Positions 8,766 to 17,264 of a stretch of DNA of 64,000 nt are shown here, piece by piece; positions within the stretch are counted from its first letter, which is position 1, and each line of letters opens with the position of its first letter. The notes below the pieces were generated by a model. The model was not told the origin of the DNA and searched no databases. It saw nothing but the letters and a program-made list of their open reading frames with translations. Source of the stretch: Chloroflexota bacterium. Lineage in GTDB: Bacteria; Chloroflexota; Anaerolineae; Aggregatilineales; Phototrophicaceae. The stretch is taken from NCBI GenBank assembly GCA_020161935.1, contig JAIUNI010000016.1:62001-126000 (forward strand). Reading direction: 5' to 3'. Both the position numbers and the translations under genes were made by a program.

Positions 8766-10184
8766 CTACCGTGTAATCACGTCCGCGCCGCCCATGTACG
8801 GACGCAGCACCTCAGGAATAATCACGCTGCCGTCCGCCTGTTGGTAATTCTCCAGAATGGCGATAATCACCCGCGTGTCCGCCAAACCGGAACCGTTCAG
8901 CGTATGCACGAACTGTGCCTTCTTGCTCTCGGTCGGGCGATACTTCACATTCGCCCGCCGTGCTTGGAATGTCTCGGTGTTGGAACAGGAACTCACTTCC
9001 AGCCACTCCTTGCACCCCGGTGACCATACTTCGATGTCGTATTTCTTGCTCGCGCTGAAGCCCAGATCGCCAGTCACGATCTCCAACCGCCGGAACGCCA
9101 GCCCCAGCTTACGGCAGATGTCGGCTGCTGCTTCGGTCAGGCTTTCCAGTTCGGCATAGCTCGTCTCCGGTGAGGTGAACTTATACATCTCCACCTTCTC
9201 GAACTGATGAACGCGCTTAATCCCGCGCACATCGCGTCCGGCGCTCGTCTTTTCCCGCCGGAAGCACGGCGTATGCGCCACATAGAAAATCGGTAGCTGC
9301 GCCTCGTCGAGGATTTCGTCACGGTGCAAGTTGGTAATCGCGACCTCCGCCGTCGGGAGCATATACACTTCCGCGTCCGGGTCGTTGTAAACCACATCAC
9401 GGAACTTCGGGAACTGCCCTGCGCCGTACATCATGTCTTCCTTGACGAAGTACGGCACGTTCACCTGCGTAAAGCCCTTCTGCCGTGCCATATCAAGGTA
9501 GAAGCTAACCAGCGCCCGCTGTAGCCGTGCGCCAAACCCTTTGAGGACATACGCCCGTGAACCCGCCAGCTTCACGCCGCGTTCAAAGTCGATGATGTCC
9601 AGTTCCGGCCCCAGCTCCCAGTGGGGCTTCGGCTCGAAGTCGAACTCGCGTATCACCCCTTCCACCGGCCACGCGATGTTGTGTTCCTCGCTGTCGAAGA
9701 CCGGCACGCTCTCGTGGGGCATGTTGGGCAGCCAGTACATATTCTCTTGCAGGTCGGCATCAATCCCGCGCAGTTGGTCGTTGATGGCTTCCACCCGTTC
9801 CCCCATGCCCTTGAGCGCCGCCATCATCTCATCCATCGCCTCGTTCAGGTTGTCGTCCTTACGCGGGGCGTTCACGCTGCCACCGCCCTCAATCACGCTG
9901 ATGGCCTCCTCGAACTCGCCCTCGCGCACCGCCAGCGCGATGTGCCGCGCCATCGCCGCCCGCATCCCGTCGGGGGTTTGCTTGTCGCCGCGCAGCTTGC
10001 CCACGCCTTTGTTCAGCTTGTTACGGGCTGCCTGCACCGTTTCGCTGTCCGCCAGCAGGGTACGGCGCGTTTTATCCAGTTCAAGGATCGCGTTGATGCG
10101 GGCCAGCGCGGGCGCATCGTTCAGCTTACCGATTTGTTCCTTCACCCATTCCGGTTTTTCGCGGATCAGGTTAATGTCGAGCAT
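8766..10184 (-). CDS. serS: seryl-tRNA synthetase
   Basis: A 472-residue class II synthetase that charges tRNA-Ser. The N-terminal coiled-coil tRNA-binding arm (residues 1 to about 150) is followed by the catalytic core with motif 2 (FRREKTSAGRDVRGIKRVHQF) and motif 3 (GLADTRVIIAILENYQ). Typical bacterial SerRS is near 425 residues; the extra length lies in the arm around residues 75-115, which carries a GEFEEAISVIEGGG segment not expected in the family. This is the only serS in the window and is presumably essential. The ATG is the natural start, beginning MLDINLIREKPE as in the family. Confidence 0.96.
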   Translation of the reverse strand: MLDINLIREKPEWVKEQIGKLNDAPALARINAILELDKTRRTLLADSETVQAARNKLNKGVGKLRGDKQTPDGMRAAMARHIALAVREGEFEEAISVIEGGGSVNAPRKDDNLNEAMDEMMAALKGMGERVEAINDQLRGIDADLQENMYWLPNMPHESVPVFDSEEHNIAWPVEGVIREFDFEPKPHWELGPELDIIDFERGVKLAGSRAYVLKGFGARLQRALVSFYLDMARQKGFTQVNVPYFVKEDMMYGAGQFPKFRDVVYNDPDAEVYMLPTAEVAITNLHRDEILDEAQLPIFYVAHTPCFRREKTSAGRDVRGIKRVHQFEKVEMYKFTSPETSYAELESLTEAAADICRKLGLAFRRLEIVTGDLGFSASKKYDIEVWSPGCKEWLEVSSCSNTETFQARRANVKYRPTESKKAQFVHTLNGSGLADTRVIIAILENYQQADGSVIIPEVLRPYMGGADVITR

Positions 10185-10236
10185 GATTTTCTCTCCCTTT
10201 AGATAATGTTGGGGTTTGACGTTGACAAACCCTGAT

Positions 10237-10300
10237 TGGGTTCCCTCCCTGTTACTCTATCAGCGTAGTGAGCCTGCGAACGTGCTGATGTGGGAGGGTT
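10237..10300. repeat. dispersed CCCTCCC hairpin element
   Basis: The block from CCCTCCCTGTTACTC to GATGTGGGAGGG is the reverse complement of 60048-60109 with at most trivial differences. The two ends can pair (CCCTCC / GGAGGG). It lies just upstream of serS. Confidence 0.8.
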
Positions 10301-10339
10301 CGGGCGGGTTCTAGCCCGCAAACCTTCAAGATAAACAAC

Positions 10340-10498
10340 TTACTCTGGACGACGCGGTTGTGTATCATCCTGCGGTTGGCTAACAGGGGGCAGCGGTCGC
10401 GTGAAGTCGGTGTATAACCGCCGTGCCGCCAGCGCCAACCCCACAAGGATGACGATGATGATGAGTGCATCGAACATATCGCGTGTCATGAATTGCAT
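10340..10498 (-). CDS. 52-residue single-span membrane protein
   Basis: A short minus-strand frame encodes a 52-residue protein: a short N-terminus (MQFMTRDMF), one hydrophobic span (DALIIIVILVGLALAARRLY), then a Pro/Gln-rich charged tail ending QPRRPE. The positive residues directly after the span suggest a cytoplasmic C-terminus. Codon use looks like real genes here (GC-rich third positions). GGAG lies about 13 bases before the ATG at 10498; a second in-frame ATG is at 10489. It sits between serS and the histidine kinase on the same strand. Function unknown. Confidence 0.6.
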   Translation of the reverse strand: MQFMTRDMFDALIIIVILVGLALAARRLYTDFTRPLPPVSQPQDDTQPRRPE

Positions 10499-10564
10499 AG
10501 TAGTTATCAGTCTCCAGTTATCAGTTTACAGTTTAAACGCTTTATCAGTCAGTCGTCGAATGAG

Positions 10565-10589
10565 TGTAGGGACGCGATACATCGCGTCC
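10565..10589. repeat. TGTAGGG palindromic element
   Basis: TGTAGGG head with GGACGCGAT / ATCGCGTCC arms. It is flanked on both sides by GTTATCAGTT/ATCGACTGACG short-word arrays (10500-10560 and 10600-10630). Confidence 0.75.
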
Positions 10590-10631
10590 GCTTTTACTGA
10601 TGACTGGTGACTATCGACTGACGACTCTAAA

Positions 10632-10668
10632 CAAAAACGCCTCCCGACCGAATGCGGAGAGGCGTTGA
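10632..10668 (-). terminator. rho-independent terminator of the histidine kinase gene
   Basis: On the minus strand AACGCCTC and GAGGCGTT pair around a 15-base loop, and the stem is followed by a run of five T. It lies about 35 bases after the kinase stop at 10701. Confidence 0.8.
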
Positions 10669-10700
10669 AAAGCGCGTCCTAGATACGGTGGGCTGGGTGG

Positions 10701-11861
10701 TTAATCAATCGAACTCGGCGACGAAAGCGAGGGTTGGGTGGCATCATCACGCCACTGGGGCAGCTTAAAGCTGAACGTCGTCCCGACACCTTCTTCACTT
10801 TCGAACCAGATTTTCCCACTCATGGCCTCAACCTCTTGCTTACACAAATACAAACTGAGTCCATAGCCAAACTCGCCGATGATCTGGGGCTGCCGCGCCC
10901 GTTCGAACGGCGCAAAAACCCGCTCAAACTCTTTCGCGCGGATGCCGTAGCCTTCGTCAACCACATCAATCTGCACACTCTGGTTGCCGGTTGACGAGTT
11001 CGCCATAATCATAATCGGCGTGGCTTTCATACTGTACATGATAGCATTACGCAGGAGGTCATGCAAGATGTCCGCCACCCGACCGGGCGGCGCATAAATC
11101 ATCAAATCGTCGGGGATGCTGCTGGTAATACGGGCGCGGTAATCCTGCTGTTCGGTCTCAGGGTCAATCAGTGTGACTTCCGGCAGCCCTTCGATGAAGT
11201 CCTCGATGAAGTTGGCGAGGTTCAGTTTCTTGCGGTCGTTCCGTATCATCTCCGCCAGCTTGCCCGTGCGGATCAGTTCAAGGCGGTTGAACAGCTTCAT
11301 CAGCCGTTCTTGCCGGTGCATGTGCGTGGTAATCAGCGTGACGAAACCCGCCACCCGCTTGCCCAGCGCTTCGGTCGTTTCGTTCTTCTTGGGGGACTTC
11401 AACGTGTTTGTGATGAGCTTGGTATGCCCCATCGTCGCCGTCGCCGCGTGTTCCACTTCATCACGGAAGTGGTCGAGCAAATCGGTCATCGCTGACCAAT
11501 CCGCGACTTCCAGCGTAATCATGGTGAAGGCTTCACCGCTGGTCGCGTACACGGTTGATGCCCAACAGGGGATATATTCGCCCGCGCGGTAGATACGGAA
11601 GCGTACCGGCCTCGCGGATTCGAGCGCACGCTTGCGGGCAGCATCCGCCGTTTCGGTGCCGGGGTTTGTGCGTGAATTGAATAACGCCGAAGCTGCCGCC
11701 CAACCACTCGCGCGGATCAGCTTAAGATCAGCGCCCAGCAGGTTACGGGCGGACAGGTTTTCCATGACCAAACGGTCTTCATCGTCAAAAATCAGGATGC
11801 CGGAGCCGAGGCCATCCAGTACGGACTGATAATTAAGCTGTTTGTCAAAGACCATAGCCAC
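10701..11861 (-). CDS. soluble PAS-type sensor histidine kinase
   Basis: A 386-residue kinase with no membrane span. Residues 10-125 form a PAS-like domain (SVLDGLGSGILIFDDEDRLV). A helical region follows (about 140-240), with HAATATMGHTKLI and THMHRQERLMKLFN as candidate phospho-acceptor segments; the classic H-E-[LI]-R-[NT]-P box is not obvious. The ATPase domain is clear: DLLRNAIMYS (N box), VDEGYGIR (G1), EFGYGLSLYLCKQ (G2). The start is probably GTG at 11861, with AGGA 6 bases before it; an ATG lies 6 bases inside. It stands alone, so its response regulator is elsewhere. Confidence 0.82.
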   Translation of the reverse strand: MAMVFDKQLNYQSVLDGLGSGILIFDDEDRLVMENLSARNLLGADLKLIRASGWAAASALFNSRTNPGTETADAARKRALESARPVRFRIYRAGEYIPCWASTVYATSGEAFTMITLEVADWSAMTDLLDHFRDEVEHAATATMGHTKLITNTLKSPKKNETTEALGKRVAGFVTLITTHMHRQERLMKLFNRLELIRTGKLAEMIRNDRKKLNLANFIEDFIEGLPEVTLIDPETEQQDYRARITSSIPDDLMIYAPPGRVADILHDLLRNAIMYSMKATPIMIMANSSTGNQSVQIDVVDEGYGIRAKEFERVFAPFERARQPQIIGEFGYGLSLYLCKQEVEAMSGKIWFESEEGVGTTFSFKLPQWRDDATQPSLSSPSSID

Positions 11862-12069
11862 TGTAAATCCTGTCAGTCCACCTATGGGAAGCCGCGTTTA
11901 ATGAGGATTATTTTGATTGTAACTGCTTTTTCGTTTTGCGCTACGGGCGTGAGTCATAAGAAGTTAAAATTCGCTTCATCAATCCATTATGTCCATTTAT
12001 TAATGGACTCACCTGTTAAAAAGGTGTACGATTTTATTGTGAAAATAAGCACGATAGGAATTGAGGCAA

Positions 12070-12267
12070 ATGGACTCGCAAGTACAAACCCTGAATGATG
12101 AGCAGCTTCGTATGAAGTTGATGGAAGCCTATTTCAACGCCGCCTACAACCTTGTCGAAACGGAAGCCATCCGTATCCTCAAAGGTGAAATGTATCGTCG
12201 CGGTGCGGAACGGACTGAAGTCGTTACGCTGGCGCTCGCCGCGCTCCTCCGCCACAGCACAAACTGA
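12070..12267 (+). CDS. 66-residue helical protein of unknown function
   Basis: A short protein (MDSQVQTLNDEQLRMKLMEA and onward) that looks entirely alpha-helical, with Leu/Ala heptads and charged faces. GAGG lies just before the ATG at 12070; an in-frame TTG at 12061 is possible. It is divergent from the kinase and ends at a clear terminator shared with the converging aldolase gene, which supports it being expressed. A second small helical protein (56834-57055) has a similar size and Ala-rich character but no clear alignment. No family recognised. Confidence 0.6.
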   Translation: MDSQVQTLNDEQLRMKLMEAYFNAAYNLVETEAIRILKGEMYRRGAERTEVVTLALAALLRHSTN

Positions 12268-12291
12268 TCCCCAACATCGCCCACCCAAAAC

Positions 12292-12319
12292 AAAATGCCC
12301 TCAATATCGAGGGCATTTT
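12292..12319. terminator. bidirectional terminator
   Basis: AAAATGCCCTC and GAGGGCATTTT form a perfect 11-bp stem with a 6-base loop and A/T tracts on both sides. It lies between converging genes ending at 12267 and 12339. Confidence 0.9.
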
Positions 12320-12338
12320 AGTTCACCTTACGAGTGAG

Positions 12339-13043
12339 CTATTCTTTGTAGTTTGCCTGTGCTTGTGCCAGCGCGGCACGTTGGCTTTCCATCATATCGT
12401 TATCTTGTAACAGCTTGCCCATCAAGATGCAGTAGGCGTTGTTATCCATACGTTCAACCGCGTCCAACGCCGCATCCAAATCTTTGCCGATCACGAATAA
12501 CCCATGCCACGCGGCAATCACACCCGCCGCCTGCTTCCGAATGCGTGACTCGTTCCCCCGGATGCCACCCGCAACACTTTCCGCCAAACCGTTGCCGTGA
12601 GCAGGGGCATACGGCACGACTGGAACCGTGCCAAACTTCTGGGTGGCTTCCAAAACGGGCGGCATCGCCATATTCATCGCCGCGAACACGAGGATATTGC
12701 GTGCGTGGGCATGAACGACTCCCGTGCCATGTTCTCCGAATTCGCGGTGCAGTCGGAAGTGAACTTTCGCCTCGCGTGAAATGACACCGTTTCCGTCCAG
12801 CACATTCATCTCTTGGTCGGAAACCAGCACATCTTCGGGCGTAAGCTGCCACTGTCGGGCGCTGCCGCTGTAACGGGGGGAAATGCAAATGTACTCACCG
12901 ACACGGGCGCTGATGTTACCGCCAGCAATATCCGTCAGTCGCCGGTCAAACAAAACCTTTCCAAAGCGGGCAATCTTCGCACGCATGGCGTTGAGGTCAG
13001 TGTTCGTGCGGATCGATTCTAAAAGTTGGGGGTCGGTCGTCAT
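12339..13043 (-). CDS. class II aldolase/adducin family protein
   Basis: A 234-residue protein of the fuculose-phosphate aldolase / ribulose-phosphate 4-epimerase family. The zinc site is visible as VVHAHARN plus a later histidine in AAWHGLFVIG; the catalytic glutamate is in SREAKVHFRLH. An N-terminal TDIAGGNISAR loop binds substrate phosphate in the family. It would cleave or epimerise a sugar phosphate or similar hydroxy-ketone. No kinase or isomerase partner is adjacent, so the substrate is unknown. A GGTAG/CTACC palindrome and a TATAAT-like box lie within 40 bases upstream of its start. Confidence 0.87.
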   Translation of the reverse strand: MTTDPQLLESIRTNTDLNAMRAKIARFGKVLFDRRLTDIAGGNISARVGEYICISPRYSGSARQWQLTPEDVLVSDQEMNVLDGNGVISREAKVHFRLHREFGEHGTGVVHAHARNILVFAAMNMAMPPVLEATQKFGTVPVVPYAPAHGNGLAESVAGGIRGNESRIRKQAAGVIAAWHGLFVIGKDLDAALDAVERMDNNAYCILMGKLLQDNDMMESQRAALAQAQANYKE

Positions 13044-13356
13044 GGGAGATAATCCTTAATGGGTAGCAATTTTCTACCATTATAATCACCCAGCAATCAG
13101 ACTGCCTACCTTTACTATTCTTTAATACCAGCAGCGTGGTATTTCTATCGCACAATGGTTGAATATGGTTTATGTTATAAATCTAAAAAGAGGATCATTC
13201 ATTATTCTTGAGATCGTAAAAGGAATTTTGGCTTGAAACTGAAGTTTTATATTAACGCTAACTGTAATTCGGATTGAAATAGTCTATAATCTGTTTTAGG
13301 CAACCCTGTAGTTAGAGTTTATCACCCTAAATGGGCAAGGTAAGGCGACAACGTTC
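13044..13356. promoter_or_regulatory. AT-rich divergent promoter region
   Basis: No gene. This 313-base region separates divergent genes and is much more AT-rich than its surroundings. A TATAAT box at 13285-13290 could serve the large kinase (no good -35). On the other side GGTAG/CTACC arms at 13061-13077 sit next to an ATTATAAT on the minus strand upstream of the aldolase. Assignment is from sequence pattern only. Confidence 0.45.
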
Positions 13357-16300
13357 ATGACTGAAGTTGGGAATAGGATACGCCCTACAACTAACAATGA
13401 TCCGACTTGGGATCAGTCTCATGCCTATCACGAGTTAATCGCAGCCGCTGGTAATTTGTTCTTTACCACGGATGCAAAAGGCTTTCTGTTGTATGTCAAT
13501 TCTGCTGTAGAAAGCATACTAGGTTTCACCCCATCCGAAGTTATCGGTAAGCATTTTACAGAAGTTGTACACCCCGATTGGCTCGATAAAGTCGTCCCGT
13601 GGTATACAGGACAGTTCCAAGACTTTACCTCGGAAACCACATTAGAGTTCGAAGTTTTATCCGCCGATGGGGGACGGCGTTGGGTTGAACAGATTGTTCG
13701 TCTAATCGTCGATGATGGGCAGGTACAGGGTTGCAATGGTTTACTGCACGACATCACCCGCCGTAAAGCCGCCGAAAATGCCCGTCGAAATATTGAAAAT
13801 AGTTACTTGTCAGCTTCTGAACTGAGCGGCGCGATTGTATTTATCATCGATGCGGACGGTATACTGTTATATACAAACCCTGCGATGGAAAAAGCCACAG
13901 GATATCAGCGTGGTGAACTCATCGGTCAAAGTGTTCTGCAACTTATTCACACGGATGAATATCAGGGGTTTACCCAGTTCATGCAGCTTCGCAGCGAAGG
14001 GTTATATATCTCCCCACGCCGCGAAATTCGCCTCATTCGCAAAGATGGTTCAATCTGCTGGCTCGATATTGTCGCCAACTGGAGCAATATTGATGGTGTC
14101 CCGACCATTTTGGGTTCGGCATTGGATATTACCGAGCGCAAATACATCGAGGAGCAGCTTAAAAACAGCGAGTTTTATGTCGATCAAGTCAATAAGACCG
14201 TTCCTGATCTCATTTATGTACTGGATTTAGACAAAAAGTCCGTGCTGTATTGGAATCGCACCTTTAGTTCCGTGCTGGGTTATAGCGACGAACAGCAAGA
14301 CCAATTTGGTATGGTCACAGACTTCATCCACCCCGATGAACTTCTCCGTTTTCACCAGCGTATTGATACCTACCCGCTGCTCAAGGATGGGGAAATTAAC
14401 GAAGCCATCTTTCGGATGAAGCACAACTCCGGTGATTGGCACTGGCTTCATTTTCGCAATACCGCTTTCCATCGTGCCAGTGACGGTCGGGTCAATCAAG
14501 TATTAGCGGTCACGCGCGACATCACCGAGCAAGTTCTCGCGCAGGAAGCCAACGAGCGGAGTGAGGAACAACTCCGGCGTTCACTCCAATATCAGCGTGC
14601 TTTGAACGAAATCAACATCCAAATCGCCGACTTGGATACCTTCGATGAAATCGCTAAGAGTGCCATTTCATTCGGCATCGAACGTTTAGGCTTCGACCGT
14701 CTGGGGTTGATGCTTTATGATGCGAAAACAGGCATCGTGCGTGGAACCTATGGAACCGATATGGAGCGTAAGGTGCGCGATGAACATGAGTTCGCGCAGC
14801 CGGTCTCGAACTTTACCAAGTGGCTGAGTAAATCCATCAACGGGAAAAAGCGCGTTCAAGTGCATGACAACACCCCGCTGTACGATGATGGCAAAATCAT
14901 CGGCACCGGTTGGAACGCAATGGCCTTGCTCTGGCAAGAAGATGATGTGATCGGTTGGCTGGCTGCTGATAACCTGACTCTGAAAGAACCCCTTCAAGAA
15001 TACCAACTGGAACTCCTCGGTCTTTACGCCAGCGCCTTGGAACATCTGTATGTGCGTAAACGGTCAGAGGCTCAACTGCTCGAAAGTAACCGCCGTTACG
15101 ATGACTTGGTTGCCAATGTTCCCGGTGTCGTCTACCGCACCCGCCGCTCACCCACTGGCGATTACGCCTTTGAATATGTGAGTTCACTATCGAAATCCTT
15201 AACCGGTATCGAGCCACAAGCCTTATTTAAGGATGCGACCCTATGGATGAATCAGATCGTACCGGAAATGCGTGCAAGCTATGAGGAAGCGATTACACAG
15301 ATCATCGCCAACCCACAAATTTTTGTCTGGGAAGGCGAGGTCATCGTCAATGGAAAACGACGTTGGCGGCGCTTTGATTCTTCACCACGTTTTACGGACG
15401 ATGGCAGCATCATCTGGGATGGTATCCTCACCGATATTACCGAACGCCGGAATGCTGAAGAAGGCTTACGCGAATCCGAACTCCGTTACCGGACGATGGT
15501 CGAGCAGCAGACTGAACTCATCAGCATCTACACACCCGACACCCGCATGACCTTTGTCAACGAAGCACTGAGCCGTCAGGTTGGGCGCAGCCGCGAGTCG
15601 CTCGTCGGGCAGAGTATCTTGACCGATACGCCGCTGGAATATCACGCGGAAATCTTGGAGATGATCGCGCATTCCGGTGCCAGTCGTCAGCCCTTCCGCC
15701 ACGAACATCCGATTCGTATAGCCAATGGAACGATGCGCTGGATCGAGTGGACGGATACACCGATTTACGACTCGAAAGGTGCGCTGCTCAAGTTCCAGTC
15801 GGTCGGGCGCGATATTGACGACCGCAAGCGGACGGAAGCCGAACGCAACGATTATATTGCCCGCCTCGAAATCATCCGGCGCGTCGATCTTGAACTCACC
15901 GAAGGCTTGAACTTCGACCACGTGCTGCAAATCGCTCTTGATGCGGCCATCCGCATCAGCCGTGCCAGCGCCGGTGCCATTCACCTGCTCGAAGATGACC
16001 AACTGCGTGTCGCCCATGTTATTGGTAACTTCCCTGACTCGATGGTCGGGCAAACCCTGCAACTGACACGTGGGATCGTAGGTCGTGTCGCGCGGCGGTC
16101 GCTGCCGGAACTCATCACCGATGTCAATCTTGACCCGGATTACCTCCCGAATGTCATCGAAACCCGCGCTCAGATGACACTGCCGCTCGTTTCGCAAGAC
16201 CGCTTGATCGGCGTGCTGAACGTCCAAACCACCGAGCCGGATTTGTTCACCCGCCCCATGTTCGACTTCCTCAAAGTGCTGGCGGTACGAATTGCCTCTG

Positions 16301-17118
16301 CCCTCGATAATGCCCGCTTGCACTTCAAAACGGAGAAGCAGGTGGTCGAACTCACCAACCTCTACCAGCAGGTTAGCGAGCTAGAGCAGCTCAAAACGCA
16401 GATGATCCGCATCGCTGCCCATGACCTGCGGAATCCGTTGGGGGTCATTTCCGGTTATGTACAGATGCTCCAAGAGGAGTTGGACGACCATTTGACCGAG
16501 CGTAGTCACGATCAGTTGGAAGCCATTCGCGACTCCATTAACCGCATCGACAAAATCACCCGTGACATTCTGACGCTGGAACGTATCGCCGCCGGTCGCG
16601 AAATGGCGAGCGAGCGGGTTGACCTGACGCAGCTTGTCAAGGATGCCTTCGTCCAAATCAAACTGCAAGCCGTGGAAAAGGGGCAGGATTACCAGCTTGA
16701 ACAGCCAGATGTATCCGTCTATGTTCAGGCCGACCGCTTCCTGCTGCCGGAAACCGTCATCAACCTGCTCACCAACGCCATCAAATACACGCCGAATGGT
16801 GGCGCGGTGCAGGTACGCCTCGCGGTCGAAGATAAAAAGGTCATCTTCACCGTCGTGGATAATGGCTACGGTATCCCGCTGGACATGCAGGAAAATCTGT
16901 TCCAAGCCTTCTACCGTGTCAAAACGAAGGAAACCAAAGGCATCAATGGTACGGGCTTGGGGCTGCACCTCGTCAAGACGATCATCGAGCGTCACAAAGG
17001 CCATATGCGCTTCCAGAGTGAATATGGCAAGGGCAGTACGTTCGGCTTTGAACTCCCGCTGCTGGAAACATCTGCCGCGTCCAATAAGCGGCGATCTGCG
17101 GCCAGAAAATCCTCGTAG
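13357..17118 (+). CDS. large multi-PAS/GAF sensor histidine kinase
   Basis: A 1253-residue cytoplasmic kinase with no membrane span. Domain order by eye: PAS 25-145, PAS 147-270, PAS 272-398, GAF 407-570, PAS 578-705, PAS 708-830, GAF 837-990, HisKA, ATPase. The phospho-acceptor is His1022 in IAAHDLRNPLG. ATPase boxes are NLLTNAIKYTPNGG, VVDNGYGIP and GTGLGLHLVKTI. Several PAS domains end with the PAC-type D-I-T-[ER]-R segment. Such kinases integrate several small-molecule, redox or light cues; no cofactor-binding cysteine or histidine could be identified with confidence. It ends at a strong terminator; no response regulator is adjacent. Confidence 0.93.
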   Translation: MTEVGNRIRPTTNNDPTWDQSHAYHELIAAAGNLFFTTDAKGFLLYVNSAVESILGFTPSEVIGKHFTEVVHPDWLDKVVPWYTGQFQDFTSETTLEFEVLSADGGRRWVEQIVRLIVDDGQVQGCNGLLHDITRRKAAENARRNIENSYLSASELSGAIVFIIDADGILLYTNPAMEKATGYQRGELIGQSVLQLIHTDEYQGFTQFMQLRSEGLYISPRREIRLIRKDGSICWLDIVANWSNIDGVPTILGSALDITERKYIEEQLKNSEFYVDQVNKTVPDLIYVLDLDKKSVLYWNRTFSSVLGYSDEQQDQFGMVTDFIHPDELLRFHQRIDTYPLLKDGEINEAIFRMKHNSGDWHWLHFRNTAFHRASDGRVNQVLAVTRDITEQVLAQEANERSEEQLRRSLQYQRALNEINIQIADLDTFDEIAKSAISFGIERLGFDRLGLMLYDAKTGIVRGTYGTDMERKVRDEHEFAQPVSNFTKWLSKSINGKKRVQVHDNTPLYDDGKIIGTGWNAMALLWQEDDVIGWLAADNLTLKEPLQEYQLELLGLYASALEHLYVRKRSEAQLLESNRRYDDLVANVPGVVYRTRRSPTGDYAFEYVSSLSKSLTGIEPQALFKDATLWMNQIVPEMRASYEEAITQIIANPQIFVWEGEVIVNGKRRWRRFDSSPRFTDDGSIIWDGILTDITERRNAEEGLRESELRYRTMVEQQTELISIYTPDTRMTFVNEALSRQVGRSRESLVGQSILTDTPLEYHAEILEMIAHSGASRQPFRHEHPIRIANGTMRWIEWTDTPIYDSKGALLKFQSVGRDIDDRKRTEAERNDYIARLEIIRRVDLELTEGLNFDHVLQIALDAAIRISRASAGAIHLLEDDQLRVAHVIGNFPDSMVGQTLQLTRGIVGRVARRSLPELITDVNLDPDYLPNVIETRAQMTLPLVSQDRLIGVLNVQTTEPDLFTRPMFDFLKVLAVRIASALDNARLHFKTEKQVVELTNLYQQVSELEQLKTQMIRIAAHDLRNPLGVISGYVQMLQEELDDHLTERSHDQLEAIRDSINRIDKITRDILTLERIAAGREMASERVDLTQLVKDAFVQIKLQAVEKGQDYQLEQPDVSVYVQADRFLLPETVINLLTNAIKYTPNGGAVQVRLAVEDKKVIFTVVDNGYGIPLDMQENLFQAFYRVKTKETKGINGTGLGLHLVKTIIERHKGHMRFQSEYGKGSTFGFELPLLETSAASNKRRSAARKSS

Positions 17119-17131
17119 TGACGTGCTTCTG

Positions 17132-17166
17132 AACCCCTCAAACCCGATTAAGTTGAGGGGTTTTTG
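17132..17166 (+). terminator. rho-independent terminator
   Basis: AACCCCTCAA and TTGAGGGGTT pair around an 11-base loop, followed by a T run, 14 bases after the kinase stop. Confidence 0.9.
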
Positions 17167-17264
17167 TTCCCCAAACGCCCCGCCGCATAAACTCAAGGTC
17201 GCGTTTGCGTAAAGTGACGTAAGATAAAGAGGAGTGTTCGTCAGCAATTATTGGATTGCATATT

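Noticed and set aside
10252..10470. A 72-codon minus-strand frame overlapping the small membrane protein
   Set aside because: It is in another frame through a repeat element and has no plausible protein character; the 52-residue membrane protein frame is better supported.
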